Positions 43,408 to 52,561 of a stretch of DNA of 59,142 bases are shown here, in pieces. A program made the translations under genes and the position numbers. The stretch is taken from contig NZ_MVOC01000033.1 of assembly GCF_002043095.1 (NCBI RefSeq), positions 1 through 59,142 on the forward strand, read 5' to 3'. This stretch comes from Mycobacterium sp. AT1 (lineage in GTDB: Bacteria > Actinomycetota > Actinomycetes > Mycobacteriales > Mycobacteriaceae). Position 1 is the stretch's first letter. The number at the start of each line of letters is the position of its first letter. The notes below the pieces were generated by a model, which saw only the letters and a list, made by a program, of their open reading frames with translations, searched no databases and was not told where the DNA came from.

Positions 43408-45330
43408 ATGTGTCCATCTGGCGCCCATTCCACCGGAGCGGCGGTACTCACACGCGATGAGATCGCGGACGGTCTCGCAGTGGCGGAGTTGATCCCGCTG
43501 TTGCTGGCGGTCGCGTCGATGGAGCACGACGCCGGAGTCCTGGAAGCACGCTTCCGACCAGCCCTGCTGACACCTGCTGTCGGCGCTCTCGCTCAGGGCG
43601 GGTTGAGCCCGGAAGCCATTGCCGCACTTCGCAAGGAACTCGCCGAGCAGCTGGCCGAGCTGGACGAATCGGCACTCGAACTGCGGCCGCTGTCGGACGC
43701 GTTTCTCCTCGACTGTTTGGAGTTCATGACCGGTGAGCGCGACGCAGGCTACCTGCCGATTCTGCGCCGCGAACTGAACTGGGGTGTCGATGTCGACCGG
43801 CCGCCACCAGATCTCGGTGACCGTGCCGCGGGGCGACGCGTCGCGATCATCGGCGGCGGAATCTCGGGGGTCGCACTGGCAGTGCGCCTGAGGCAGGCGG
43901 GTGTCGAGTTCGTGCTGTTCGAGAAGAATCACGACCTCGGCGGCACGTGGTTGGAGAACCGCTATCCCGGGTGTCGGCTGGACACCTCCAACTTCGGCTA
44001 CAGCTTCTCCTTTGCGCAAACGATTTGGCGACACTACTTTTCGACGCAGGCGGAAGTGCGCAGCTACATACAGGGCGTCGCTGACGAGGAAGGCGTGTTG
44101 CCGTTCGTGCGGTTCGGTTGCGAGGTGTCGTCACTGAGCTGGACTGGTGAGCGATGGTGCGTCGAGGTGGGCGGATCGACCGAGGAGTTCGACTTCGTGG
44201 CCTCCGCGGTCGGACAGCTCAACAGGCCGAAACTGCCCGACATCCCTGGGCTGGCGACCTTCACCGGAGAGAGTTGGCATTCGGCGGTGTGGCCGGACGG
44301 TGCGTCGTTGGCGGGCAAGCGTGTTGCGTTGGTCGGCACCGGTGCGAGTGGCTACCAGATCGGCCCTGCGATCGTGGGAGAGGTGGAATCGCTGGCGGTG
44401 TTCCAGCGGACGCCTCCGTGGATCCTGCCCACACCCGGCTACTCCTCCGAACTCCCCGCAGCGTATGTGACACTGCTGCAACGAATTCCGGCCTACCGAC
44501 GATGGCTGCGCTTCTACCAGTTCTGGGTGTCGATGGAGGGCAGGTTGCGCTTCACGCACGCCGACCCGGACTGGACGGCCCCGGGATCGGTCTCCGAGGT
44601 CAACGCCGAGTTCCGAAACGTCCTGGAGGCCTCGTTGCGCGAGCAGTTCAGTGATCGACCGGAGCTGGCCGATGTCGTCGTCCCGGCGTATCCGCCTGGA
44701 AGCAAACGCATCCTGCGAGATGACGGAGCGTGGGCGCGAACCCTCAAGCGCCCCAACGTCACCTTGATCACCGAGGGCATCGATCACGTCGAGGCTACCG
44801 GGATCGTGACCACGGACGGACGGCACGTCGAGGTCGACGTCCTGGTGTTCGCGACGGGCTTCCAAGCTGATCGGTTCCTCTCACCGATGACCGTGATCGG
44901 CGAGGATGGCAGAGAGCTGACCGAGCAGTGGGAGGACCGCGCCGAGACCTATCTCGGCATGAGCGTGCACGGCTTCCCGAACTTCGCGATGCTCTACGGC
45001 CCGAACACCAACCTGGTCGTCAACGGAAGCCTCGTATTCCTGATCGAGTGCGCCGTGGACCGCATCCTACGGATGATCGAGTTCGCCGCTGATCACGACG
45101 CGGTGTCGATCGACGTGCCCAAACGCGTGGTGGCGGACTTCGTGGAGGAGATCGATCGGGAGAACGCGGCAATGGCCTGGGGCGATCCTCGAGTCGACAA
45201 CTGGTACAAGGGCGCCAGTGGTCGGGTCGTATCGGTCTGGCCGTTCTCGATGCGCCGATTCTGGGACCAGAGTCGATGCGACGACTTCGCAGACTGGACG
45301 GTCGAGCGCCATCGTCAGGAAGTGCGATGA
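43408..45330 (+). CDS. Type I Baeyer-Villiger monooxygenase (HAPMO-like)
   Basis: An FAD- and NADPH-dependent monooxygenase that inserts oxygen next to a ketone to give an ester or lactone. It has 640 residues, with a helical N-terminal extension of about 140, as in 4-hydroxyacetophenone monooxygenase. The FAD site is AIIGGGISGVALAVRL (149-154 GGGISG). The type I fingerprint FxGxxxHxxxW is exact as F285-TG-ESW-H291-SAV-W295. The NADPH site is VALVGTGASGYQIGP. ATG at 43408 follows GAGAGGT. It overlaps the cupin gene by four bases, so it heads a coupled run with amine oxidation enzymes. The substrate is unknown. Confidence 0.9.
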   Translation: MCPSGAHSTGAAVLTRDEIADGLAVAELIPLLLAVASMEHDAGVLEARFRPALLTPAVGALAQGGLSPEAIAALRKELAEQLAELDESALELRPLSDAFLLDCLEFMTGERDAGYLPILRRELNWGVDVDRPPPDLGDRAAGRRVAIIGGGISGVALAVRLRQAGVEFVLFEKNHDLGGTWLENRYPGCRLDTSNFGYSFSFAQTIWRHYFSTQAEVRSYIQGVADEEGVLPFVRFGCEVSSLSWTGERWCVEVGGSTEEFDFVASAVGQLNRPKLPDIPGLATFTGESWHSAVWPDGASLAGKRVALVGTGASGYQIGPAIVGEVESLAVFQRTPPWILPTPGYSSELPAAYVTLLQRIPAYRRWLRFYQFWVSMEGRLRFTHADPDWTAPGSVSEVNAEFRNVLEASLREQFSDRPELADVVVPAYPPGSKRILRDDGAWARTLKRPNVTLITEGIDHVEATGIVTTDGRHVEVDVLVFATGFQADRFLSPMTVIGEDGRELTEQWEDRAETYLGMSVHGFPNFAMLYGPNTNLVVNGSLVFLIECAVDRILRMIEFAADHDAVSIDVPKRVVADFVEEIDRENAAMAWGDPRVDNWYKGASGRVVSVWPFSMRRFWDQSRCDDFADWTVERHRQEVR

Positions 45331-45710
45331 GCGTCTCCGCGTTCGACGCGCGACGGACAGGGGTGCGGCGCCCACTGCTCGCGCACGCGCCCGCCGAGCC
45401 GTTCGGGCCGGCGCGCATCGCGCACTGGAGTTCCGCAGCGAACCTCGACCTGCTCGGCACCTACCTGATGGTGTTCGACAGCACCGGGGTGTCCGACCCT
45501 TGGACGCTGGCCTACGAAGAGTCGCTCTACGTCATCAGCGGCGAGGCGTGGATCGTCGAACTCGCCGGCGAGGACGAGTGCACCTCGACGGCCTCCGTCG
45601 GCGACCTGCTCGTGATCACGAGGGGTGCGACAGTCCGCTACGGCGGCATGGAGGGCACGCAGCTGCTGCTGTCGATTGCACCCGTCAACTGGGATACCGA
45701 AGGAGCGTAA
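45327..45710 (+). CDS. Cupin-domain protein (EutQ-like)
   Basis: A 127-residue single-cupin protein: WTLAYEESLYVISGEAWIVELAG and SVGDLLVITRGATVRYGGMEGTQLLLSIAP form the beta-barrel motifs, resembling EutQ of ethanolamine use, though the metal-binding His residues are few. It is coupled to the monooxygenase by ATGA and ends in the A of the aldehyde dehydrogenase ATG. Its task is unclear; EutQ-like proteins act as acetate kinase or scaffold in ethanolamine systems, but that cannot be transferred here. Confidence 0.8.
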   Translation: MSVSAFDARRTGVRRPLLAHAPAEPFGPARIAHWSSAANLDLLGTYLMVFDSTGVSDPWTLAYEESLYVISGEAWIVELAGEDECTSTASVGDLLVITRGATVRYGGMEGTQLLLSIAPVNWDTEGA

Positions 45711-47140
45711 TGGAACTCAGGAATTTCATCGGGGGTGAGTACGTCGACGCGTCGACGTCGGAACGTTCGCCACTGGTCGATCCTTCGACGGGCGAGCAGT
45801 ACGGTGATGCTCCGATATCGGTTCAGGACGACGTGGACCGGGCCTACGTGTCGGCGCAGGCAGCATTCGCGTCGTGGCGGCGAACCACACCCGCGGAACG
45901 TCAGTCGTCGCTGCTGGCCTTCGCCGACGCTCTACAGGCGCGGGCGGGCGATCTCGTCGAGGCCGAGAGCAGGAACACCGGTAAGCCGACCGCGTTGATC
46001 GCCGTCGAGGAGATCCCCCCGATGGTGGACCAGATCCGGTTCTTCGCAGGCGCCGCGCGCGTGCTCGATGGGCTGTCTGCAGGGGAGTACATGGCGGGCC
46101 ACACCTCGTGGATTCGTCGAGAGCCGGTCGGCGTGGTCGGACAGATCGCCCCCTGGAACTACCCGATGATGATGGCGATCTGGAAGTTCGTGCCTGCCGT
46201 CGCGGCGGGAAACACCGTGGTGCTCAAACCGAGTGATACGACCCCGGTCTCGGCGCTCCTACTGGCCGAGATCGCCGCTGGCGTACTGCCCGCCGGGGTG
46301 CTCAACGTCGTCGCAGGCGACCGGGGGACCGGCCAGCGGATGGTGGCCCATCCCATTCCGCAGATGGTGTCGATCACCGGCTCTGTGCAAGCAGGAATGT
46401 CGGTGGCGCAGTCGGCAGCGGCTGACGTCAAGCGCGTGCATTTGGAGCTCGGGGGAAAGGCGCCGGTGATCGTGTTCGAGGATGCCGACCTAGACGCGGC
46501 TGCCGAGACCATCGCGACCGCGGGGCTGTTCAACGCCGGCCAGGATTGCACCGCCGCCACCCGCGTGCTGGTGCACGAAAGCGTGCAGGCTGAGTTCACC
46601 GAACGGCTGACGGCAAGGGTGGCCGCGATCGAGACTACCTACGCAAATGGGCGTCATTCAAACGGTTTCGTGCCGCCTCTGAACAACGCAGCGCAGTTCG
46701 ATCGGGTTACCGCCATGTTGGATCGGATTCCATCGCATGCGATGGTCACCACCGGTGGTGGCCGCCAGGGGGACCGCGGGTTCTTCGTCCTACCCACGGT
46801 CATCACTGGGATGCGCCAGGGCGACGAGATGGCACAGCACGAGATCTTCGGTCCGGTCATCACCGCGCAGACCTTCCATGACGACGCGGACGCGTTGACG
46901 GCGGCCAACGACGTCCGCTACGGGCTCGCATCGTCGGTGTGGACCCGCGACTTCGGTCGCGCGATGCGGTTCTCGGCGGAACTGGACTTCGGGTGCGTGT
47001 GGATCAACACCCACATTCCGCTCGTCGCCGAGATGCCGCACGGCGGATTTCGGCACTCGGGGTATGGCAAGGACCTCTCGATGTACGGGTTCGAGGACTA
47101 CACCCGAATCAAACACGTAATGGCCAGTCTTGCAGTCTAA
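45710..47140 (+). CDS. Aldehyde dehydrogenase (aminobutyraldehyde/betaine aldehyde type)
   Basis: An NAD-dependent aldehyde dehydrogenase of 476 residues. IAPWNYPMMMAIWKFVPAVAAGNTVVLKPSD carries the cofactor site, VHLELGGKAPVIVF the general-base Glu, and LFNAGQDCTAATRV the catalytic Cys. GQDC followed by TAATR and the N-terminal RNFIGGEYVDA resemble gamma-aminobutyraldehyde dehydrogenases (PatD). AAGGAG stands four bases before the ATG. It would oxidise the aldehyde formed by the amine oxidase encoded next. Confidence 0.93.
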   Translation: MELRNFIGGEYVDASTSERSPLVDPSTGEQYGDAPISVQDDVDRAYVSAQAAFASWRRTTPAERQSSLLAFADALQARAGDLVEAESRNTGKPTALIAVEEIPPMVDQIRFFAGAARVLDGLSAGEYMAGHTSWIRREPVGVVGQIAPWNYPMMMAIWKFVPAVAAGNTVVLKPSDTTPVSALLLAEIAAGVLPAGVLNVVAGDRGTGQRMVAHPIPQMVSITGSVQAGMSVAQSAAADVKRVHLELGGKAPVIVFEDADLDAAAETIATAGLFNAGQDCTAATRVLVHESVQAEFTERLTARVAAIETTYANGRHSNGFVPPLNNAAQFDRVTAMLDRIPSHAMVTTGGGRQGDRGFFVLPTVITGMRQGDEMAQHEIFGPVITAQTFHDDADALTAANDVRYGLASSVWTRDFGRAMRFSAELDFGCVWINTHIPLVAEMPHGGFRHSGYGKDLSMYGFEDYTRIKHVMASLAV

Positions 47141-47158
47141 TTCGGAAAGGATGCCAAC

Positions 47159-48496
47159 ATGGTAGAGGGCGTGCTGGACGTCATCGTCGTCGGTGGCGGG
47201 TTGGCTGGACTGACGGCGATGCGCGATCTGCGAGAGCAGGGTCGCACAGTGCTACTCCTCGAGGCGCGGGATCGCCTTGGCGGGCGTACGTGGTATCGCC
47301 GCTTTGGTGGAACCGAGCAGTATGTGGAGCTGGGGGGCACCTGGAGCGTCGATCATCGACAGCCGTGCGTGGCGAAGGAGAAGGCGCGCTATTCCCTTGG
47401 CACGATTCAGAGTCCGGCCCCGCAGACCTGGCGCATGCGGCTGGACGGCACGGAGCGCGACGGCTGGTTGCCGGTGCCCTACGAGGACATCGCCGGATTC
47501 GAACGCGGCGTCTACCACCTGATTCACGATTCTCTGCGAATCGACTTCGGTACCCCGTTGGACCTACAGCAGGTCGACGACCTCGACGTGTCATTCGCGG
47601 AGTGGATGGACTCGAAGGACCTCGCCGACGCGACTCGCGCGTTCTTCTCGGCCTTCGTCGCGCTGAACTACGGGTGCCTGCCCGGCGAGGTGTCGACCGT
47701 TCAGTTCCTGACGTGGATCGCCGGTATGGGCAACAGTCCGTGGACCATGAGCACGGTGCTCACCGAGAAATTCGCGAACGGCACGAAATCGCTCGTCGAC
47801 TGCCTGGTTGCCGAGGCCGATGCCGACATAAGGCTGTCGTGTCCAGTGGCGAGGATCGAGCAAGATGGCGACACCGTGCTGGTCACGACGAGAAGCGGCG
47901 ACACCGTCCGAGCCGCGACGGCCATCGTCGCGACGCCACTGAACACCTGGTGTGACGTGGAGTTCTCGCCCGCGTTGAGCGAACCGAAGGTCCGGGCGAC
48001 GGCAGTCGGGCACAACGGACACTCGGTGAAGCCTTGGACTCTGGTGACGGGCGCACCCGACTACTTCGCATCGTGGGCCTGGGACGGCGGGATGTGTTAT
48101 TTATCAACGGAATTCGAGATCGACGACGGATCCGTGATGGTTGGGTTCGCCCACTCTCCCGAGGTCGTCGACATCACCGATCCCGCTGACATCGCAGCGA
48201 AGGTGAAGGCCTTTTTGCCCGGCGACGCCGAGGTGATCGGTGTCGACGGCCACGACTGGAACGCCGACGAGTTCGCCCGCGGCACGTGGGTCGCCTTCGC
48301 GCCAGGGCAACTGACCCGCTGGCACAGTGGCCTCATGGCCGCCGAGGGGCGGGTTGCCTTCGCCGGATCCGACATCGCTCCGCGATGGATGGGCTGGATG
48401 GAGGGTGCCATCGAGAGCGGGCAGCTCGCGGCACGAAAGGTCGGTGAGTTGCTGTCCCACGGCGCCGTCGACTCGATGCCGAAGACCCCTGTCTAA
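47159..48496 (+). CDS. Flavin-containing amine oxidase
   Basis: A 445-residue FAD amine oxidase. The dinucleotide site is DVIVVGGGLAGLTAMRDLREQG, with LLLEARDRLGGRTWYRRFGG and ELGGTWSVDHRQP following. The C-terminal RVAFAGSDIAPRWMGWMEGAIESGQLAARKV is the FAD-closing motif of the monoamine/putrescine oxidase family. It deaminates an amine to an aldehyde, ammonia and hydrogen peroxide. It lies between aldehyde dehydrogenase and APC permease genes, which together read as uptake, deamination and oxidation of one amine. Putrescine, an aryl-ethylamine or an amino-ketone are all possible substrates. Confidence 0.92.
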   Translation: MVEGVLDVIVVGGGLAGLTAMRDLREQGRTVLLLEARDRLGGRTWYRRFGGTEQYVELGGTWSVDHRQPCVAKEKARYSLGTIQSPAPQTWRMRLDGTERDGWLPVPYEDIAGFERGVYHLIHDSLRIDFGTPLDLQQVDDLDVSFAEWMDSKDLADATRAFFSAFVALNYGCLPGEVSTVQFLTWIAGMGNSPWTMSTVLTEKFANGTKSLVDCLVAEADADIRLSCPVARIEQDGDTVLVTTRSGDTVRAATAIVATPLNTWCDVEFSPALSEPKVRATAVGHNGHSVKPWTLVTGAPDYFASWAWDGGMCYLSTEFEIDDGSVMVGFAHSPEVVDITDPADIAAKVKAFLPGDAEVIGVDGHDWNADEFARGTWVAFAPGQLTRWHSGLMAAEGRVAFAGSDIAPRWMGWMEGAIESGQLAARKVGELLSHGAVDSMPKTPV

Positions 48497-48539
48497 CAAC
48501 ACCAGAAGCAACCCATGACCCAAAGGAGCCTAATTCGCC

Positions 48540-49994
48540 ATGAGCACTGAAAGCAGATTGGACACCAAACCCTCGGATGGCCGCCTCAGAGGTGGAATGG
48601 GGGTCTTCGACGTGATGTTCACGGTCATCGCCTACAACGCGCCCGCGGTGGTCTTCCTGGGGGCCTTGCCAGTAGCGATGCTCATAGGCAACGGCGCGGG
48701 CACCCCTGTGCTGTTCCTCGTCGCCGGCGCCCTGCTGATGGCACTCGGAACTGGACTCCTCAACCTCTCGCAGTCGATGAAGCGGCCGGGTGGCTTCTAC
48801 GCCATCGTGTCGGTAGGGCTGGGCAAGGTTCCTGGACTCGGAGTGGGCTTCGCGGCGATCCTGACGTACTTCTGCGCACTCCTCGGTGCGTACTGCATCG
48901 GCCCAATCGGACTGATGAATCTGCTGGAGACCGAACTCGGAGCGCCCGCCATTCCGTGGTGGGTGGCGGGCGTTGTCATGGTGGCCGCCATCGGCGTACT
49001 CGGCTTTCTGAACATCCAGTTTTCGGCCCGGGTGTTGTACGTGTTTCTCGGCTGCGAGTTCCTGATGATCCTGGTCTACATCGTCGCGGTGTTCGTTCGA
49101 GGCGGTGCCAGCGGAATCGGCTTCACCAGCTTCACCCCGGACTCGATCTTCTCCGGCAGCCTTGCGGCCGGCTTGCTGTTCGCGATTCTGTGCTTTGGAG
49201 GCTTCGAGGCCACGGTCATCTTCCGGGAGGAGGTCACCAACCCCGACCGGACGATCAAACGAGCCACCTACGGCACGGTGGCGCTGATCGCGATCTCCTA
49301 TGCGCTCCTGGCGTGGGCGTTCGTCAACGCCTACGGACCCAATGCCGTCATGGCCGCGCTGGAGGAGGACGTCACGGGGGCGGCAGCCGCCAGCGTGCGC
49401 GACTACGTCGGTGAGGGAGGCTACGTCGTGGCCAACGTCCTGTTGGTCACGTCGTCCTTCGCGCTCGGGCTCGCGGCCCACAACGTGCTCACCCGATACG
49501 TCTACAACTTCGGTCAGGACGGGATCCTGCCCACGTCGGTCGGCGTGACGCACCCGCGGCAGGGCTCCCCCTACATAGCGTCGATGGTCATCAGCGTGCT
49601 GTCGCTGGTAGGTGTTGCCGTCATGGCGGTCGCGCCCGTGGCCTCGGGCACGCTGTACGCGACGACGGCGGGCCTTCTGTCCTACGGCATGATCATCATG
49701 CTCGTGGTCGTGTCGCTCGCTGCCGGCGTCTACATGATGAGGACGGGATCCTCGTCGCGGATGCACGCCGCGCTCATGTTCTTCGTCTGCCTGATCCTGA
49801 CCGCGGTGTTGATCTCCGCGAGTGTGCGTTTCGACCTGCTCAGTGGTCTGGCCGGTACGTCGGCCGTCGTTGCCATGGCGTTGTGCTGGGCATTCATCTT
49901 GGCGGGCTCGGGTGTCGCACTGATATGCCGCTGGAAGAAGCCCGCCGTCTACGCCCGAATCGGGCGGGAGGAGGCCGCGGCGCATGACGAGTGA
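48540..49994 (+). CDS. APC-family amino acid/amine permease
   Basis: An integral membrane transporter of 484 residues with about 12 hydrophobic helices. The first carries FDVMFTVIAYNAPAVVFLGALP. KRPGGFYAIVSVGLGK and LCFGGFEATVIFREEVTNPDRTIKRAT are typical of the APC superfamily. AAAGGAG stands before the ATG. It lies in the amine-oxidation run and probably imports the amine or amino acid handled by the neighbouring oxidase. Confidence 0.92.
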   Translation: MSTESRLDTKPSDGRLRGGMGVFDVMFTVIAYNAPAVVFLGALPVAMLIGNGAGTPVLFLVAGALLMALGTGLLNLSQSMKRPGGFYAIVSVGLGKVPGLGVGFAAILTYFCALLGAYCIGPIGLMNLLETELGAPAIPWWVAGVVMVAAIGVLGFLNIQFSARVLYVFLGCEFLMILVYIVAVFVRGGASGIGFTSFTPDSIFSGSLAAGLLFAILCFGGFEATVIFREEVTNPDRTIKRATYGTVALIAISYALLAWAFVNAYGPNAVMAALEEDVTGAAAASVRDYVGEGGYVVANVLLVTSSFALGLAAHNVLTRYVYNFGQDGILPTSVGVTHPRQGSPYIASMVISVLSLVGVAVMAVAPVASGTLYATTAGLLSYGMIIMLVVVSLAAGVYMMRTGSSSRMHAALMFFVCLILTAVLISASVRFDLLSGLAGTSAVVAMALCWAFILAGSGVALICRWKKPAVYARIGREEAAAHDE

Positions 49995-50072
49995 TCGAGG
50001 TTCGGTTGCCGCTGCAGGACGTCTCTCGCGGCTGGGGGCACCCCTCGGCTCGACGCAGGAAGGGCTGACGTG

Positions 50073-50951
50073 ATGGGCATCCTCGACGGGCGACGGGTCG
50101 TCGTCACCGGCGCGGGGTCTGGACTGGGAGCTGCCTACGCGCGATGCATTGCGGCCGAGGGCGCGGCGGTCGTCGTCAACGATCTCGACCCGGAGGCCGC
50201 CGAAAGTGTCGCGGCGGACGTTCGCGCGCACGGCGGACGGGCCGTTTCGTTCGCTGCCGACGTCTCCGATTGGGCGGCGTCGGCACTGTTGATCGCTACC
50301 TGCCTCGATGAATTCGGGGAGATCGACGGTCTGGTCAACAATGCGGGGATCATCGGTCAGGTCGGCTCGATGCTGGACACCGAGCCGACGGCGGTCGCGG
50401 CCGTGATGAGGGTGAACATTCACGGCACTATCGCTCCGAGTGTGCACGCAGCACGCGCCATGGTCGCCGGCGGCGGTGGCGCCATCGTCAACGTGTCCTC
50501 TGGAAACCAGTGCGGGCATGCCGAATTCGCTAGTTACGGCGCGTCCAAAGGAGCAGTGAGCAGCCTGACGTATGCATGGGCGGCCGAACTGGGTCCGAAG
50601 GGCATCCGGGTGAACGCCATTTCGCCCAACGCGCATACGAACATGACGGACGATCTCGAGGCTCAGCTCGGCAGCAACCCGGAGGAGCGTGACTATCCGT
50701 CGGAGAGCGACAACGCTGCCGTGGTCACGTATCTGCTCAGTGACCGCGCTGCGCACCTCAACGGACAGGTGATCCGCGTGGACAAGGATCTGGTCAGCGT
50801 CACGTCGCACCCGGCAGTCGTTGAACCGCGGGTTGGTGTTCGCTACACGCCCGAGAGCGTCGCCGCCGTCTTCGACCAAGATCTCCGCCACAGCCTCCAA
50901 CCCTTGGGAATCTCGATCGCCGCGGTCCATCATCTCGATTCGCTCTACTGA
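50073..50951 (+). CDS. Short-chain dehydrogenase/reductase
   Basis: A classical SDR of about 292 residues: VVVTGAGSGLGAAYARCIAAEGA, LVNNAGIIGQ, SYGASKGAVSSLTYAWAAELG (catalytic Tyr and Lys) and VNAISPNAHTNM. The C-terminal 60 residues after the cofactor domain are longer than usual and resemble the hydratase-dehydrogenase type SDRs. ATG at 50070 or 50073. It closes the catabolic block before nnr and could reduce or oxidise the ketone or alcohol linked to the monooxygenase. Confidence 0.88.
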   Translation: MGILDGRRVVVTGAGSGLGAAYARCIAAEGAAVVVNDLDPEAAESVAADVRAHGGRAVSFAADVSDWAASALLIATCLDEFGEIDGLVNNAGIIGQVGSMLDTEPTAVAAVMRVNIHGTIAPSVHAARAMVAGGGGAIVNVSSGNQCGHAEFASYGASKGAVSSLTYAWAAELGPKGIRVNAISPNAHTNMTDDLEAQLGSNPEERDYPSESDNAAVVTYLLSDRAAHLNGQVIRVDKDLVSVTSHPAVVEPRVGVRYTPESVAAVFDQDLRHSLQPLGISIAAVHHLDSLY

Positions 50952-51094
50952 GCACCGCGGCGTGAGGCCGGCAGCCCGAGAACGGCGACCTCCGAGATGA
51001 ACAGGGTCACCGTGCGGCGCCTCTACGCCGTCGAACGCGTGTCATCGCCCGTACTAGGCCGAAGCAGACAGGGTCGGCACGTAACGTAGGCCGG

Positions 51095-52549
51095 GTGCGC
51101 CACTACTACACCGCGGACGTCATCCGTGAGGCGGAGGCGCCGCTGCTGGCCAGCCTGCCAGACGGCGTGCTGATGCGCCGGGCCGCCTTCGGCCTGGCCG
51201 GTGCGATCGCGCGCGAATTGCACGCCCGTACCGGAGGGATCGCCGGCCGGCGGATCTGCGCGGTCATCGGTTCCGGCGACAACGGCGGCGACGCCCTCTG
51301 GGCGGCAACGTTCCTCCGCCGACGTGGCGTGCGTGCGTCCGCGATCGTGCTCAACCCGCAGCGAGTCCATCACGCCGGACTGGCCGCGTTCACCCGCTCC
51401 GGCGGGCAAGCCGTCCAAAGCCTGCCGCAGGCAACGGATCTGGTGATCGACGGCGTCGTCGGCATCTCCGCCAGCGGGCCACTGCGCCCCGACGCCGAAG
51501 CCGTCTTCGCCGCCGTCGACGATGCCGGCGTCCCCGTCGTGGCGGTCGACCTGCCCAGCGGGCTCGACGTCACCACCGGCGCGGCAGACGGACCGCACGT
51601 CCGGGCCGCGCTGACCGTCACCTTCGGCGGCCGCAAACCGGTTCACGCCCTGGGAGATTGCGGCCGGGTGGAGCTGGTCGACATCGGTCTCGACCTGCCC
51701 GACGCCGACCTGGTCAGTCTGGAAGCGGTCGACGTCGCCGCCCGGTGGCCCATCCCCGGGCCCCGCGACGACAAGTACACCCAGGGCGTGACCGGCATCC
51801 TGGCCGGCTCGAGCACCTACCCCGGCGCGGCGATCCTCTGCACGGGCGCCGCCGTGGCCGCCACCTCTGGCATGGTCCGCTACGCGGGAACCGCTGCCGC
51901 CGAGGTCGTTTCGCACTGGCCCGAGGTGATCGCCACGTCGTCGGCCGAGGACGCGGGTCGCGTTCAGACGTGGGTGGTCGGGCCGGGGATCGGGACCGAC
52001 GATGCCGGCGAGGGCGCCCTGCGGTTCGCGCTCGACACGGACCTGCCGGTCGTCGTCGACGCCGACGCGCTCACGATCCTGGCCGCCCACCCGGAGCTCC
52101 TTCGCGGTCGCACGGCGCCGACGGTGTTGACCCCGCACGCCGGCGAGTTCGCCCGGCTGGCCGGCCACCCGCCGGGAGACGACCGGGTAGCCGCCACCCA
52201 GGCGTTGGCCGACCAGTTCGGTGCCACCGTCCTGCTGAAGGGCAACGTGACGGTCATCGCCGAACATCCTGGGGCGAGCGAAGCGACGGGGGACAGGTCG
52301 ACGCCACCCGTCTACCTGAACCCGGCGGGCCAGTCCTGGGCGGCGACCGCAGGCTCGGGCGACGTGCTGTCGGGTGTCATCGGGTCGCTGCTGGCCGCCG
52401 GGCTGCCCAGCGGTGAGGCCGCCGCGATGGCCGCGTTCGTCCACGCCCGTGCCGCCGGCCTGTCGGCTGCCAGCCCGGGACCACGGCCCGCCCCAACGTC
52501 GGCCTCGGGAATCCTCGGCCACATCCGTTCGTCAATCGCGAATCTCTAG
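51095..52549 (+). CDS. nnr: Bifunctional NAD(P)H-hydrate epimerase/dehydratase
   Basis: Repairs damaged NADH/NADPH hydrates. It has 484 residues: an N-terminal YjeF_N epimerase (CAVIGSGDNGGDALWAATFL, LVIDGVVGISASG, VAVDLPSGLDVTTG) and a C-terminal ADP/ATP-dependent dehydratase (WVVGPGIGTDDAG, TPHAGEFARLAG, TAGSGDVLSGVIGSLLAAGLPSGEAAAMAAFVHARA). GTG at 51095. Same place as Rv3433c before gadB. A reduced copy of its 5' end lies at 41458. Confidence 0.95.
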   Translation: MRHYYTADVIREAEAPLLASLPDGVLMRRAAFGLAGAIARELHARTGGIAGRRICAVIGSGDNGGDALWAATFLRRRGVRASAIVLNPQRVHHAGLAAFTRSGGQAVQSLPQATDLVIDGVVGISASGPLRPDAEAVFAAVDDAGVPVVAVDLPSGLDVTTGAADGPHVRAALTVTFGGRKPVHALGDCGRVELVDIGLDLPDADLVSLEAVDVAARWPIPGPRDDKYTQGVTGILAGSSTYPGAAILCTGAAVAATSGMVRYAGTAAAEVVSHWPEVIATSSAEDAGRVQTWVVGPGIGTDDAGEGALRFALDTDLPVVVDADALTILAAHPELLRGRTAPTVLTPHAGEFARLAGHPPGDDRVAATQALADQFGATVLLKGNVTVIAEHPGASEATGDRSTPPVYLNPAGQSWAATAGSGDVLSGVIGSLLAAGLPSGEAAAMAAFVHARAAGLSAASPGPRPAPTSASGILGHIRSSIANL

Positions 52550-52561
52550 AAGGGACACCAG

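Noticed and set aside
48333..50933. 866-codon minus-strand frame opposite the permease and SDR
   Set aside because: Covers two well-supported plus-strand genes; His/Arg/Asp/Gly-rich composition is the usual antisense pattern.
51023..52522. 499-codon minus-strand frame opposite nnr
   Set aside because: Antisense shadow of nnr without any recognisable motif.
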